DNA of 64,000 nucleotides from NCBI GenBank assembly GCA_963756715.1, contig CAVWOV010000042.1, forward strand, positions 62,001-126,000, in the 5' to 3' direction. The position numbers and the translations under genes are program-made. Under the pieces are notes generated by a model that did no database searches, was not told the origin of the DNA, and saw nothing but the letters and a program-made list of their open reading frames with translations. Shown in pieces: positions 25,961-35,757 of this stretch (positions within the stretch are counted from its first letter, which is position 1; each line of letters begins with the position of its first letter). This DNA is from VAZQ01 sp963756715. Lineage in GTDB: Bacteria; Pseudomonadota; Alphaproteobacteria; Rhizobiales; Xanthobacteraceae.

Positions 25961-27523
25961 ATGAGCGAACAGTCGGAAGCCCGCCCCAAACTGATTATCC
26001 GCAATGCCGAGCCGTCCGACATCCCCGGCATCCAGGAACTGAGCCGCAAGGTCTATGCGTCACTCGGCGAAGCCGGCGCCTACACCCAGGCCCAATTGCG
26101 CGGTCATCAGCACCAGTTCCCGGAAGGCCAGTTCGTCGCCCTCTACAACGGCAAGATCGTGGGCTTCTGCGCGACGTTCCGTATCGCCGCCGATCTGGTC
26201 ATGCGGCAGCATGACTGGCAGACCATTACCGGCCGCGGCTATGCGTCGCGGCACGATCCCGAGGGCGATTGGCTCTACGCGATGGACGTGATCGTCGATC
26301 CGGGCCTGCGCGGACTGCGGATCGGCCAGCGCCTCTACAACGAGCGCAAGCGGCTGTGCCAGCATCTGCGGCTCAAGGGCATCGTGTTCGGCGGGCGCAT
26401 GCCCAATTATTCGCGCCGTGCCAAGGCGGTCGGTTCGCCGGAGCGCTATCTTGAACTGGTGCGCGAGGGCAAGCAGCGCGACCCGGTGATCGGCTTTCAG
26501 ATGCGCAACGGCTTTGAGCCGATCGGCATCCTGCACAATTTCCTTCCCTCCGATCATGAGTCGCAGGGCCATGCCGTCCACATGATCTGGCGCAATACCC
26601 AGGTCCCGGACGAGGAGAGCGCCACATCCTCACGGCCCCTGATCCGGCCTAACCTCGTGCGCGTCGGCGCCGTGCAGTATCAGATGCGCGCCGTCACCTC
26701 GTTCGAGGACTTCGCCAATCAGGTCGAGTACTTCGTCGACGCTGTCTCCGACTACAAGGCCGATTTCGCGATCTTTCCGGAGCTGTTTACGCTGCAACTC
26801 CTGTCGATCGACAACAAACATATCCCCGCCGCGGAAGCGATTGCCGCGCTCAGCCGCTACACCGAAGATCTGAAAACCCTGATGAGCCGGCTGGCGGTTG
26901 CCTACAACATCAACATCATCGGCGGCACTCATCCGAGCCGCGAGGCTGATGGCGAAGTCTACAACATCGCCTATGTCTATCTGCGCGACGGCAGCGTGCA
27001 TCAGCAGAAGAAAATTCACCCGACCCCGAGCGAGGTGTACTGGTGGAACATCCGTGGCGGCAGTTCGCTCAACGTGATCGAGACCGACTGCGGACCGATC
27101 GGCGTGATGGTCTGCTACGACTGCGAATTTCCCGAGCTTGCCCGCCATCTGGTGGACCAGGGCGCCAACATTCTGTTCGTGCCGTTCTGCACCGATGAGC
27201 GGCAGAGCTATCTGCGCGTGCGCTACTGCGCGCAGGCGCGTGCGGTCGAGAACCAGTGCTACGTCGCGCTGGCCGGCAATGTCGGCAACTTGCCGAACGT
27301 CGAGAACATCGACATTCAATATGCCCAGAGCTGCATCGTGACGCCCTGTGACTTTCCGTTTGCGCGCGATGGCGTCGCCGCCGATACCACGCCGAATGTC
27401 GAAATGGTGGCGATCGCGGATCTGTCGATCGACGCGCTGCTACAGGCGCGCCAGCACGGCACGGTGCGCAACCTCAAGGATCGCCGCTTCGACCTCTATT
27501 CGGTCAACTGGCGGCCGGAGTAA
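25961..27523 (+). CDS. GNAT acetyltransferase / nitrilase-superfamily fusion (YhcX-like)
   Basis: 520 residues. The N-terminal ~205 form a GNAT domain (LIIRNAEPSDIPGIQELS, DVIVDPGLRGLRIGQRLY for acetyl-CoA binding). The C-terminal ~300 form a carbon-nitrogen hydrolase with the Glu-Lys-Cys triad visible in AIFPELFTLQ, QKKIHPTPSE and GVMVCYDCEFPELA. The same fusion is known from YhcX of Bacillus and many proteobacteria; its substrate is not established. Start 25961 begins the conserved domain and follows GGAAATGCAAAGAGC; the upstream open frame is not protein-like. Stand-alone gene. Confidence 0.9.
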   Translation: MSEQSEARPKLIIRNAEPSDIPGIQELSRKVYASLGEAGAYTQAQLRGHQHQFPEGQFVALYNGKIVGFCATFRIAADLVMRQHDWQTITGRGYASRHDPEGDWLYAMDVIVDPGLRGLRIGQRLYNERKRLCQHLRLKGIVFGGRMPNYSRRAKAVGSPERYLELVREGKQRDPVIGFQMRNGFEPIGILHNFLPSDHESQGHAVHMIWRNTQVPDEESATSSRPLIRPNLVRVGAVQYQMRAVTSFEDFANQVEYFVDAVSDYKADFAIFPELFTLQLLSIDNKHIPAAEAIAALSRYTEDLKTLMSRLAVAYNINIIGGTHPSREADGEVYNIAYVYLRDGSVHQQKKIHPTPSEVYWWNIRGGSSLNVIETDCGPIGVMVCYDCEFPELARHLVDQGANILFVPFCTDERQSYLRVRYCAQARAVENQCYVALAGNVGNLPNVENIDIQYAQSCIVTPCDFPFARDGVAADTTPNVEMVAIADLSIDALLQARQHGTVRNLKDRRFDLYSVNWRPE

Positions 27524-27675
27524 CTGAAGCTTCGCCTGGCGGCGCCGTCGCCGTGCCGTTGGTCACAAGCCAAGCGCGATCTGTTGATCTGCGGCGCGTT
27601 CGCAATGGCAGGCGTGAGGACGGCGTATGCTATCGCTGTCCGACTTGAAGGTCGAAGTGTGACCTGGTGCTCCCA

Positions 27676-28155
27676 TCAATTCGGCGCGCCGGGATCGAAC
27701 TTACAGTCCGCGCCGCCGCCGGCCTTCTGTTTGATCTCCGCCGGATCGATGGTGCAGTTGAGATGCGACAGCCCCTCGAAGATGCTGCCGGCGGCGCCGT
27801 CCTCGGGCACGCCGGATTCGGCGATGGTGGCGAACAACTCGTGGGCTCTGCGCGCCTTCAGGGTGCGTGTCTGCGTTCCGAAGGTCAGCGTGCAGGAGCG
27901 GGACGTGATGTCGACATTGCTGGCCCGGCAGAGAATGGCGTCGGCCTGAACGGTGATCTTGCGGTCAGCCGGGAAGGGGAAGTTGAGATGGCCGTCGAAG
28001 AGGCGTTCCATCGCATGCTTGTCCTGTCCGTTCAGCAACGGCGAATGCTTGGCGACCAGCGCGGCGAGCGCCAGCGCACGCGGACCCGTTGTGTCGGCCG
28101 AGGCCGATTGCGCGGTGATCGCGAGTGCAAAGACCGACAAGGCTAATCGCTTCAT
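27676..28155 (-). CDS. Secreted hypothetical protein
   Basis: 159 residues with a GGAGGTTGCC ribosome site and a signal peptide cleaved after SASA. The mature part has a predicted helix (RALALAALVAKHSPLLNG) and four cysteines (ILCRAS, RSCTLTF, LNCTID, ADCKF), likely two disulfides in the periplasm. Family not recognised. It is transcribed alone, converging on the GNAT-nitrilase gene. Confidence 0.72.
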   Translation of the reverse strand: MKRLALSVFALAITAQSASADTTGPRALALAALVAKHSPLLNGQDKHAMERLFDGHLNFPFPADRKITVQADAILCRASNVDITSRSCTLTFGTQTRTLKARRAHELFATIAESGVPEDGAAGSIFEGLSHLNCTIDPAEIKQKAGGGADCKFDPGAPN

Positions 28156-28287
28156 GGCAACCTCCGGGCTCTTTTGAAAGACAACGCAGGTTATCGCCAT
28201 TCGATCATGGGAGCGACGGTCCCGCGTGAGAGCGAGGAGGAATATTGCCCGCCAGATGCCGGCGCGCGGTATCGCGGCACCGAATTC

Positions 28288-29246
28288 TTACTCCATCACC
28301 CGCACGGGCTTGCCGTCGAGGAACGCGCGGATGTCTTCGACCACGCCCTTGAAATAGGCCTGATAATTCTGCGTGGCGACGTAGCCGAGATGCGGCGTGA
28401 GCACGACGTTGTCCATCTTGCGCAGCGGATGGTCCTTGGGCAGCGGCTCGGTGTCGAACACGTCGAGCCCGGCGCCGGCGATCTTGTTCTCGCGCAACGC
28501 CGTGAGCATCGCGGCCTCGTCGATGATCGGGCCGCGCGAGGTGTTGATGATGTAGGCGGTCGGCTTCATCAGCGCGAACTCGGCCGCGCCGACGAGCCCG
28601 CGCGAGCGCTGCGACAGCACGACGTGGATGGTGACGAAGTCGGATTGCTTGAACAGTTCCTCCTTCGATACATAGCCGACGCCGGCCTCGGCGGCTTTTT
28701 CAGCCGTGAGGTTCTGGCTCCAGGCGATCGTCTTCATGCCGAATGCCTTGGCGATCTGCGCGGTGCGGTGCCGAGCTTACCGAGGCCGAGCGTGCCGAGC
28801 GTAAGCCCGTCGAGATCGGGGCCGATGGTGGTCTGCCAGGTCTCGCCGGCGTGCATGCGCGCGTTCTCGTAGCCGATGCGCCGCGTCAGTTCGAGCATGA
28901 GCCCGATGGCGATGCCGGACGTCGGACTGCCGACCGAGCCGGTGCCGCAGACCGTGACGCCCTTCTCCTTGGCGGCGGCGACGTCGAACGAGGCGTTGCG
29001 TGCGCCGGTGGTGATGAGCAGCTTGAGGTCGGGCAGTTTCTCGATCACGGCGCGCGGGAAGGCGGTGCGCTCGCGCATGGCGCACACGATCTGGAAGCCC
29101 TGCAGCGCCTTGATGACGTTGTCCTGCGAACCCAGGTGCTCGTTGAACACCTTGATGTCGAGATCGCCCTTGACCTTCGACCAGTCGGCGACCTTGAGAA
29201 CCACGTTCTGATAGTCGTCGAGGATCGCGCAGCGGAGGGTCGGCAT
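28288..29246 (-). pseudogene. D-2-hydroxyacid dehydrogenase, frameshifted
   Basis: Two frames reconstruct a protein of about 319 residues of the D-isomer-specific 2-hydroxyacid dehydrogenase family (SerA/phosphoglycerate or glyoxylate reductase type). It has the NAD motif TLGLGKLG, the catalytic Arg in NTSRGPIIDE, Glu in DVFDTEPLP and His in LTPHLGY. The frame breaks at 28762-28763 between GLGKLGTA and AQIAKAFGMKT, consistent with one missing base. It would reduce a 2-keto acid with NAD(P)H in the cytoplasm. Truncated by this sequence as read; one missing base restores it. Confidence 0.87.
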
Positions 29247-29547
29247 GGGCAGGTCCGTGGGTTGGCCGCGGAGCGCGGCGGGAGGGCAGGGGAATCCCTA
29301 TAGCACATCCGGAAAGCCGTCCGGCCTCAAGTAGGGAGCTGACGGGTTCCGCCGGCACTGATCCTGAACCGGCTTGCGCCGCCCGGCCTCGCCCAAGGCT
29401 GTCCATCAAGGCCTTATTGTGGCCCGTACTTCATGATGTCCTCGAGCTGTCTATATTGTGGCGGGGCTGTGCTATCATGACCAAGATGTGCGGCGGGCGG
29501 AATGTAGTGGCCAGGGATACGTATGGCCAGCGACACTCAGTCCCATT

Positions 29548-31817
29548 GTGTGCAGCGCGCCGCACAGCCGGCTTCGCGCGACCCTGCTGCTCTCGATTGC
29601 GCTTGCCGTTCTGCTGCTCGCTCTGCATTGGAGCCGGCTCTGCCGACGCCAAGACCTATGCGCTCCTGATCGGGGTGTCGAACTACACCTACAAGGATAT
29701 CACGCCGTTAAAGGGGCCGCCGAACGACGTCACGCTGATGTGGCGGGCATTGAGCCAGGCGTGGCTTCTCCGACATCACGGTGCTGGCCGACGGGTTGGC
29801 GGCGGGGCCGGAGTTTCCCAAGAGCAGCGGCGATCCGACCAGGGCGGCCATTCTCGGCGCGTTCTCCGCGCTCGGCGAGCGTGCGTCTGCCGGCGACCTG
29901 GTGCTGGTCTATTATTCCGGCCATGGCACCGAGCAGCCGGTCCGTAACAACAGCCAGGACGCGGAGCGCGGCAACCTCGACCAGGTGATACTGCCGCTCG
30001 ACGCCGGCGGCTACGACCGCGCGGCTGAAACCATCAAGAACGGCATCGTCGACGATGAGATTGGCGCGGCGCTCGACAAGATCCGCGCGCGCGGCGCCGA
30101 TGTCTGGGTCGTCGTCGATGCCTGTCATGCGGGCTCGATGACGCGCGGGGTATTCGAGGGTCTTGCGGTGCGTGGCATCGATTCGGCGCGCCTCGGCGTT
30201 CCAGCCACGCCGCCGTCGGCATCGCCGCGCACTCAGACGATGCAGTTTGTCACCAAGCCGTCGTCGGGCTCCGAGGGCTCGCTGGTCGAGTTCTTCGCGG
30301 TCGACAGTTCGCGCGAGGCGATCGAACGCAGCTTCGATGAGTTCGCGCGCCCGATGATCGGGCAGGGGACCGACCGGCGCATGGGCGTGTTCACCTATTT
30401 CCTCTATCGCGCGCTCACCGACAGCAAGAGCCGTATCGCCACCTATCGCGACCTGGCACACCATGTCGTGCGGGAAATGCAGCAGTCGCAGATCGCACCG
30501 CCCGCAATGCCGACCTTCGGCGGCGCGCTCGACCGGCCGCTGCTCAGCATCGGCAAGGCGCCGCCGCCGGCGTCCTGGCAGGTCACGCTCGCGGGCAACA
30601 CGGTGGAGATCCCGGCCGGCGCGCTGCACGGCGTTACCGACAAGACGGTGCTCAAGCTCTCCACCTCGCCCGCGCCCGACGCGCCGCAATGGGCGCAGGC
30701 GACGGTGAGCAAGGCCGGTCCGATCAGCTCGGTGGCGGAGATCGACGGACCGATCCCGGCTCCAAAGCCGCCGGCGCTGTGGGCGCGGGTCGCAACGCCC
30801 GGCGTTTCGTTCGCGCTCAAAGTCGCCGAGCCGCCGGCCGCGGAACTCGCCGATGCGGCGGTCCGCCGTTTGCTCGACGAAACCAAGGCGCAGGCGGCGC
30901 AACAGCGGCAGGGTGCCATCGACTGGGTCGGCGCCGGGGACGCTGCGGATGTGCGGCTGCGCGCGCAGGGCGGCCGGCTGTGGATTCTGCCGGCGGACGC
31001 CGAGTGGGTGCGCGAGGATTCGCGCCGCGACATTCCCAAGCTCAAGGCTTATCCGTTGACGCCGTCCTACCCGCTGGCGTCGGCCGCGAGCATCGGCGAC
31101 GTCGCCGACGCGCTGCATAAGATCGCGCGTGCGCGCAACATGGTGAGATTGGCCGAGGTGGCGGACCCGACCCGCACCGGCGCCAATCCGTGGAATGGCC
31201 TCAAGGTCTCGGCCGAACGCATCGCGGCGCCCGGCGACGACAAGAGCCCGCATCGCGCCTGCCCGAACCTCACGCGGCTGTCCGACCGCGACCTCAAGGG
31301 CAAGCCGATCGACCTTAAGCTGCCGGAGCCGGTGTTCCACTGCGACCTGGTACGGATCACGGTGCGCAATTCCGGTCCGCGCGATGTCGATCTCAATCTC
31401 TCCTACATCGATGCGCGGAGCGGCATCAGCAAGATCGGGCAGGATTGCACCGTCACGCTGCCGCCGGGCGGGCAAATGGTACGTTCGCTCTGGGTCACGA
31501 CCTGGGACCGGCGGAAGAATGCGCCCGACAGCGTCGGCCGCGAGCACGTCGTCATCACCGCGGTGGAGCGCAAGGGCGCCGCGCAGACCGACCTCTGCTT
31601 CATCCAGGAAGCGGTACGCGGCGGCGACGTCGGTTCACGCGGCGGCAACATCATGCCCGGCAATGCCGGCTGGCTGACGCGCACGCTGAAAGAGGCGGCG
31701 GTGGCGTCTTCTGGTACGCGTGGCGTGCAGGTGCCGGAAGACGACGATGCACCGGACGCCGCTCGCGCCGGGATGTATCTGGTGACGCTGCAGGTAACGC
31801 CGACGCCGCTGCCCTGA
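29548..31817 (+). pseudogene. Caspase (C14) family protein with intact His/Cys, frameshifted near the N-terminus
   Basis: About 755 residues across frames. The p20-like domain holds the catalytic His in LVYYSGHGTEQP and Cys in VVVDACHAGSMTRG, so unlike the 14428 protein it looks active. The long C-terminal half (about 270-755) is not recognised; a late segment (RITVRNSGPRDVDLNLS) looks like a beta-sandwich. One surplus base at about 29762 separates WRALSQA from GFSDITVLADG. A second probable surplus T near 29635 splits a hydrophobic leader (TLLLSIALAVLLLALH) from GAGSADAKTYALLIG. The start is uncertain; GTG at 29548 is a guess giving an export leader. Exported caspases of this type occur widely in Hyphomicrobiales; substrates are unknown. 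Confidence 0.78.
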
Positions 31818-31825
31818 GCTCCATT

Positions 31826-31914
31826 CTCCGTTCGTCCCCGCGCAAGCGGGGACCCAGAGCCACGGGCACCTACAATGCCGCCCTGGGTTCCCGCTTGCGC
31901 GGGAACGAACGGAG
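31826..31914. repeat. Intergenic palindromic repeat with 32-base arms
   Basis: Arms at 31826-31857 and 31883-31914 are reverse complements with two mismatches, each containing a smaller palindrome (GCGCAAGCGGG type). It sits between the convergent caspase and pdxA-like genes, so it may terminate both. It resembles dispersed intergenic palindromes of Bradyrhizobium-type genomes. Confidence 0.85.
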
Positions 31915-31936
31915 AGGGTTCTGCGCCAACTGAACT

Positions 31937-32932
31937 TCAGCCGGCGCGCTGGCCGGCCTTTGACAGCCGCAGTACCGCTTCGATCATCGCTGTTGGATTG
32001 GCGACGCCCTTGCCGGCGATGTCATGCGCGCTGCCGTGTGCGACCGAGGAGAACAGGATCGGCGTGCCGATCGTCATTGCGGCGGTGGCATTCGGAGCGA
32101 GCAGCTTCGCCGTGATATGCCCCTGGTCGTGCAGCATGACGACGAACGCATCGACGCCGCTCATGTGAAACATGGTGTCGGCGCCGAACGGTCCCGTCAC
32201 CTTGATGCCGAGCGCCGTGGCGTCGTCGACCGCCGGCTTGATGATCTCGATTTCCTCGCGGCCGAACAGCCCGCCTTCGCCGGCATGCGGATTGAGGCCG
32301 CCCACCGCAATCGCGGGTGCCGCGATGCCGAGCCGCACCAGCGCGCGTTCGGCAGCCTTGATCGTGCGCAGGACATTGTCGCGGGTGATCTGCGCCAGCG
32401 CGTCGCGCACGCTGCGATGGAGCGTGGCATGCGCGATCTTGGTGTTGCCGAAGCAGAGCATCAGGTAGACGCCATCCGGGTCGGTCGCGGTTTCGCGCGC
32501 CACGAACGATGGGTAGCCGTCGAACGCGATGCCGGCGCGCGCGATCGAAGTTTCGTTCTGCGGCGCCGCTACCACGGCGTGGGCCTCGCCCGCGAGCGCC
32601 GCCTTGATCGCGGTGCGCGCAAAGGCGAGTGAGGCAACTCCCGCCGCCGCGCTCGTACCGCCAAAGCCGAGGATCGCAACATCCGGTTGCGGACAGTCGA
32701 GCACGTTCACCGCGTCGCCGGACCAGTTCGCCTCGCTGATGTGTGGAATGACCCGCAACTCAGCCGCTATGCCACACGCTGCTGCGTGCCTTGCAATAAG
32801 CCGCGCATCGCTGACGATTACCGGATTGCAGGCCGCCCGCACTGCCGGATCGCGCGCAGCCTTCAGGCTGATCTCCGGCCCGATCCCGGCCGGGTCACCG
32901 GTCGCAATCGCGATGATGGTTTTGTCCGTCAC
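31937..32932 (-). CDS. PdxA-family NAD-dependent dehydrogenase
   Basis: 331 residues from a GTG start with GGAAGC upstream. PdxA-family features: ATGDPAGIGPEI at the N-terminus, and metal-binding His residues in ATLHRSV, MLHDQGHI and AHGSAHDIAGKG. PdxA oxidises 4-hydroxythreonine-4-phosphate in vitamin B6 synthesis, but catabolic relatives act on phosphothreonate/erythronate or on terephthalate dihydrodiol (TphB). The neighbours here are an alcohol dehydrogenase, a dihydroxyphthalate decarboxylase-like protein and a Bug receptor, with no pdxJ or ksgA, so a catabolic role is more likely. The substrate is unproven. Confidence 0.88.
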   Translation of the reverse strand: MTDKTIIAIATGDPAGIGPEISLKAARDPAVRAACNPVIVSDARLIARHAAACGIAAELRVIPHISEANWSGDAVNVLDCPQPDVAILGFGGTSAAAGVASLAFARTAIKAALAGEAHAVVAAPQNETSIARAGIAFDGYPSFVARETATDPDGVYLMLCFGNTKIAHATLHRSVRDALAQITRDNVLRTIKAAERALVRLGIAAPAIAVGGLNPHAGEGGLFGREEIEIIKPAVDDATALGIKVTGPFGADTMFHMSGVDAFVVMLHDQGHITAKLLAPNATAAMTIGTPILFSSVAHGSAHDIAGKGVANPTAMIEAVLRLSKAGQRAG

Positions 32933-32972
32933 GGCACGCTGCTTCCGATGTTATGCGTCCGCGCCTCATCGT

Positions 32973-33074
32973 TCCCTCCCCCCTTGAGGGGGAGGGACAG
33001 GGAGGGGGGTCGCCACAGATACTGCACTCTGTAACCACCCCCCTCCCCAACCCTCCCCCTCAAGGGGGGAGGGA
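32973..33074. repeat. G/C-rich intergenic inverted repeat
   Basis: Two arms of about 40 bases (32973-33012 and 33034-33074) built of CCCTCCCC/GGGGAGGG runs with an inner CTTGAGG or CTCAAGG palindrome. It lies between two minus-strand genes. Similar elements occur at 38832 and 40078, so this is a dispersed family; it may fold in RNA and affect message stability. Confidence 0.75.
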
Positions 33075-33121
33075 GCAGACCGTGCGCGCGGCGAAATTGC
33101 GTGCTCATCGCTCGCACGCAC

Positions 33122-34231
33122 CTACTCCCATGGCATCAGCGAGGCATGGATCACGTCGGGCACGCCCTTGCCGCCGACCGATTTGATCGCGAGGTCGACG
33201 TCCTTCAGTCCGAAGCGGTGCGTTGTCACCTTCTCGAGCGGGAAACGCTTCGATGCCAATTGCGCCAGCGCCAGTTCGCACGCCTTGTAGCTGTGACCGC
33301 GCGCGCTCTTCATGGTGATGAACTTCACGGTGAATTTCTCCAGCGGGAAGTTTGGAAACGCCGCGAGTTCGCCCTGCGCGACGATGATGCCGCCCTTGCG
33401 CTTGAGCGCCTCGATGCCGAGCAGGATCGGGATGGTGCCGGCGCCCGCCGTGCAGTCGAGCGAGACGTCGACGCCCTTGCCGCCGGTAATCTCCATGATG
33501 CGCGTCAGCGGGTCTTCCTTCTGCACGTCGATGACGTAATCGGCGCCGAGTTCCTTGGCGACCTTCAGGCGGGCAGCGTCCTTCGAGGTGCCGGTGACGA
33601 TGATCAGCGAGGCGCCGGCCTGCTTGCAGATCACGGTCTGCGACAGGCCCTGCTGGCCCGGCCCCTGGATCAGCACGGTCGAGTTGTAGCCGACGCCGCC
33701 GTCGAACAGCGACCACTCGACGCCGTTGGCCATCGGCGTGACGAGCCCGGCAAGCTCCGGCGTGACGCCCGCCGGCACCCGGTGCACCACCGCATTCCAC
33801 GGCAGATAGACGTATTGTGCGAAGCCGCCCCACAGGTGCGGCGGCTTCTCGTCGGAGGTGTAGCCGTAGCGGATGGCGTCCGGGTTGGTGCGCCAGTTGG
33901 TGTTCTCGCAATGCCGGTACTGGCCGGCGTGGCACCATTCGCATTTGCCGCAGGAGACGTAGTGCTCGACGAAGACGAGGTCGCCTTCCTTGAAGCCCTT
34001 GCGCTGGGTGAACTCGTGGCCGGCCTTGGCGATATAGCCGATATTCTCATGGCCCATGATGGTGGGTTTGTCGTTCGGCGGATGCGCATAGAGCTTGACG
34101 TCGGTGCCGCAGATGCCGGCAACCTCCATCTTCATCAGGGCGCCATCCGGCGGCACATCCGGCATCGGGTATTCGCGAATTTCCGTCTTGCTCGGCGCGG
34201 TCCGAACGGCCGCCAGCACTTTTTCTGCCAC
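33122..34231 (-). CDS. Zinc-dependent alcohol dehydrogenase (MDR family)
   Basis: 369 residues from a GTG with an ideal GGAGGAAG site. Catalytic zinc ligands are visible in GICGTD and GHENIG; the structural zinc loop is CGKCEWCHAGQYRHC. The NAD-binding GxGxxG motif appears as GPGQQG. The medium-chain dehydrogenase family oxidises alcohols or polyols. It is co-oriented with the PdxA-like gene about 190 bases downstream, suggesting shared catabolism. The longer open frame to 34582 overlaps the divergent gene and is not protein-like. Confidence 0.9.
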   Translation of the reverse strand: MAEKVLAAVRTAPSKTEIREYPMPDVPPDGALMKMEVAGICGTDVKLYAHPPNDKPTIMGHENIGYIAKAGHEFTQRKGFKEGDLVFVEHYVSCGKCEWCHAGQYRHCENTNWRTNPDAIRYGYTSDEKPPHLWGGFAQYVYLPWNAVVHRVPAGVTPELAGLVTPMANGVEWSLFDGGVGYNSTVLIQGPGQQGLSQTVICKQAGASLIIVTGTSKDAARLKVAKELGADYVIDVQKEDPLTRIMEITGGKGVDVSLDCTAGAGTIPILLGIEALKRKGGIIVAQGELAAFPNFPLEKFTVKFITMKSARGHSYKACELALAQLASKRFPLEKVTTHRFGLKDVDLAIKSVGGKGVPDVIHASLMPWE

Positions 34232-34331
34232 GTCGCTTCCTCCAATAACCGGCGCTGTCGTAGACCCGCTTTGATGCCTGCTCAAGGGCGCTGCCCGGGT
34301 ATAGGCTCGCTCCCGCAAGGACGCGCACGCA

Positions 34332-34637
34332 ATGCTGGCATTCCGCCGCAGAAACCCCGAGCACGCTGCCGCGCTGGAGCGCGTGCGCGGCTGGACGCGC
34401 GCGCGCTTCGATCTGCCGGAGGAGACCACGGTCCTGGTCGCGGAAGTCGCCTGCGCGGTGCCGGGCTGCCCGCCGCTCGAAACCGTCATCGCATTCTGGT
34501 CGGATGAGCGCCGGCACCACTTCAAGGTGTTCAAGCCGGTCTCCGAAGTGGTGTGTGACGACCTTCCGCCGTCCTGGTACAAGGGCGCGCTCGCCGTGCC
34601 CGAAGATTTCGAGTGCGACTGCTGCTATAAAGAATGA
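34332..34637 (+). CDS. Conserved hypothetical protein
   Basis: 101 residues. A helical N-terminus (RNPEHAAALERVRGWTRARF) is followed by a beta-rich part containing ACAVPGCPPLE and RRHHFKVFKPVSEV, and the protein ends with CDCCYKE. I recognise it only as a type of small protein often seen in rhizobia, without known function. The C-terminal Cys cluster may bind metal. It precedes the decarboxylase-like gene by 18 bases and is probably its operon partner. Confidence 0.75.
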   Translation: MLAFRRRNPEHAAALERVRGWTRARFDLPEETTVLVAEVACAVPGCPPLETVIAFWSDERRHHFKVFKPVSEVVCDDLPPSWYKGALAVPEDFECDCCYKE

Positions 34638-34655
34638 CCGGGAGAGAAACGTCCA

Positions 34656-35606
34656 ATGGCCGAACTCAAATTGAAGACCGTCACCCGCACCCAGGGCAAC
34701 AACCGGGCCCTGAAGGACGGCACCGTCAAGCCCAAGACCTGCGTGTTCGACTTCGAGGAGGTCGATCCGATCATCGCCGCGTTCCGCCGCATGGTGCGGG
34801 GCAACGAGTTCGACATCTGCGAAATGGCGATCACCACCTACATCTGCGCCAAGGCGCACGGCAAGCCGATGACCGCCATCCCGGTGTTCATCGTCCGCGC
34901 GTTTCACCACGGCGCGATCCTGGTCGATGCCAAGTCCGGCATCAGCAATCCCAAGGACCTCGAGGGCAAGCGGGTCGGCGTCAATCGCGGCTACACGGTC
35001 ACCACCGGCGTGTGGGCGCGCGGCGTGCTGCAGGACGAATACGGCGTCGATCTCAGCAAGATCACCTGGGTGCTGTCCGGCGACGAGCATGTTGCCGAAT
35101 ACCGGCCGCCCGCCAATGTGGTGCCGATCGAGCCCGGCAAGAAGATCGAGGACATGCTGGCCGCGGGCGAGCTTGCCGCCGCGATCGGCATCGACGCGAA
35201 AGCGCCCGGCGTGAAGCCGCTGATCCCGAACGCACTGGAGGCCGGGCTCTCCGCGCTGCGCCAGCGCGGCCATTACCCGATCAACCACACCGTCGTTATC
35301 AAGGACGAGTTGCTGGCTGCGCATCCGGACCTCGCCGCCGACGTGTTCGATGCGTTCGCGCGATCGAAGCGGCTCTACCTGGAGCGCCTCAAGGCCGGGC
35401 AGATCGAGAAGCCAACGGACGTGGACGAGGTGCATCGGCGGGTGATGGAGATCACCGGTGATCCTCTGCCTTATGGCATCGAGCCGAACCGCAAAGTGCT
35501 CGAAGAATTGATCGGCCACGCCCTGAAGCAAGGCATTATCAGCAAGGCCGTCGCCGTGGATGAACTGTTCGATCCCAGCACGCGCCGATTGCAGGACGTG
35601 GTCTGA
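34656..35606 (+). CDS. 4,5-dihydroxyphthalate decarboxylase-like / NMT1-type protein
   Basis: 316 residues with GGGAGAGAAAC before the ATG. The sequence follows the PhtD-like family: FDICEMAITTYICAKAHGKP, IPVFIVRAFHHGAI, then a domain with VGVNRGYTVTTGVWARG. These proteins have the periplasmic-binding-protein fold but lack a signal peptide, so they act in the cytoplasm. Characterised members decarboxylate 4,5-dihydroxyphthalate to protocatechuate; many homologues are uncharacterised. Neighbouring Bug receptor and oxidoreductases support a role in aromatic or carboxylic acid use. Confidence 0.82.
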   Translation: MAELKLKTVTRTQGNNRALKDGTVKPKTCVFDFEEVDPIIAAFRRMVRGNEFDICEMAITTYICAKAHGKPMTAIPVFIVRAFHHGAILVDAKSGISNPKDLEGKRVGVNRGYTVTTGVWARGVLQDEYGVDLSKITWVLSGDEHVAEYRPPANVVPIEPGKKIEDMLAAGELAAAIGIDAKAPGVKPLIPNALEAGLSALRQRGHYPINHTVVIKDELLAAHPDLAADVFDAFARSKRLYLERLKAGQIEKPTDVDEVHRRVMEITGDPLPYGIEPNRKVLEELIGHALKQGIISKAVAVDELFDPSTRRLQDVV

Positions 35607-35757
35607 CAATCCCCGCGCAGCAGCCACCGGCCCAGCGCCTCGTTCCGGCCTGCCATGACCGAAACGCCCGCTTGATCGGTGTCAAAAGTCTCGTCGCCGG
35701 GCTGCGGTATGTTATCGTCTCGCTGCCGGTGGGTTTGAGACTGCGCAGGATCACAAC

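Noticed and set aside
29730..31547. A 605-codon minus-strand open frame opposite the caspase
   Set aside because: Arg-rich and without motifs; it mirrors the plus-strand caspase gene.
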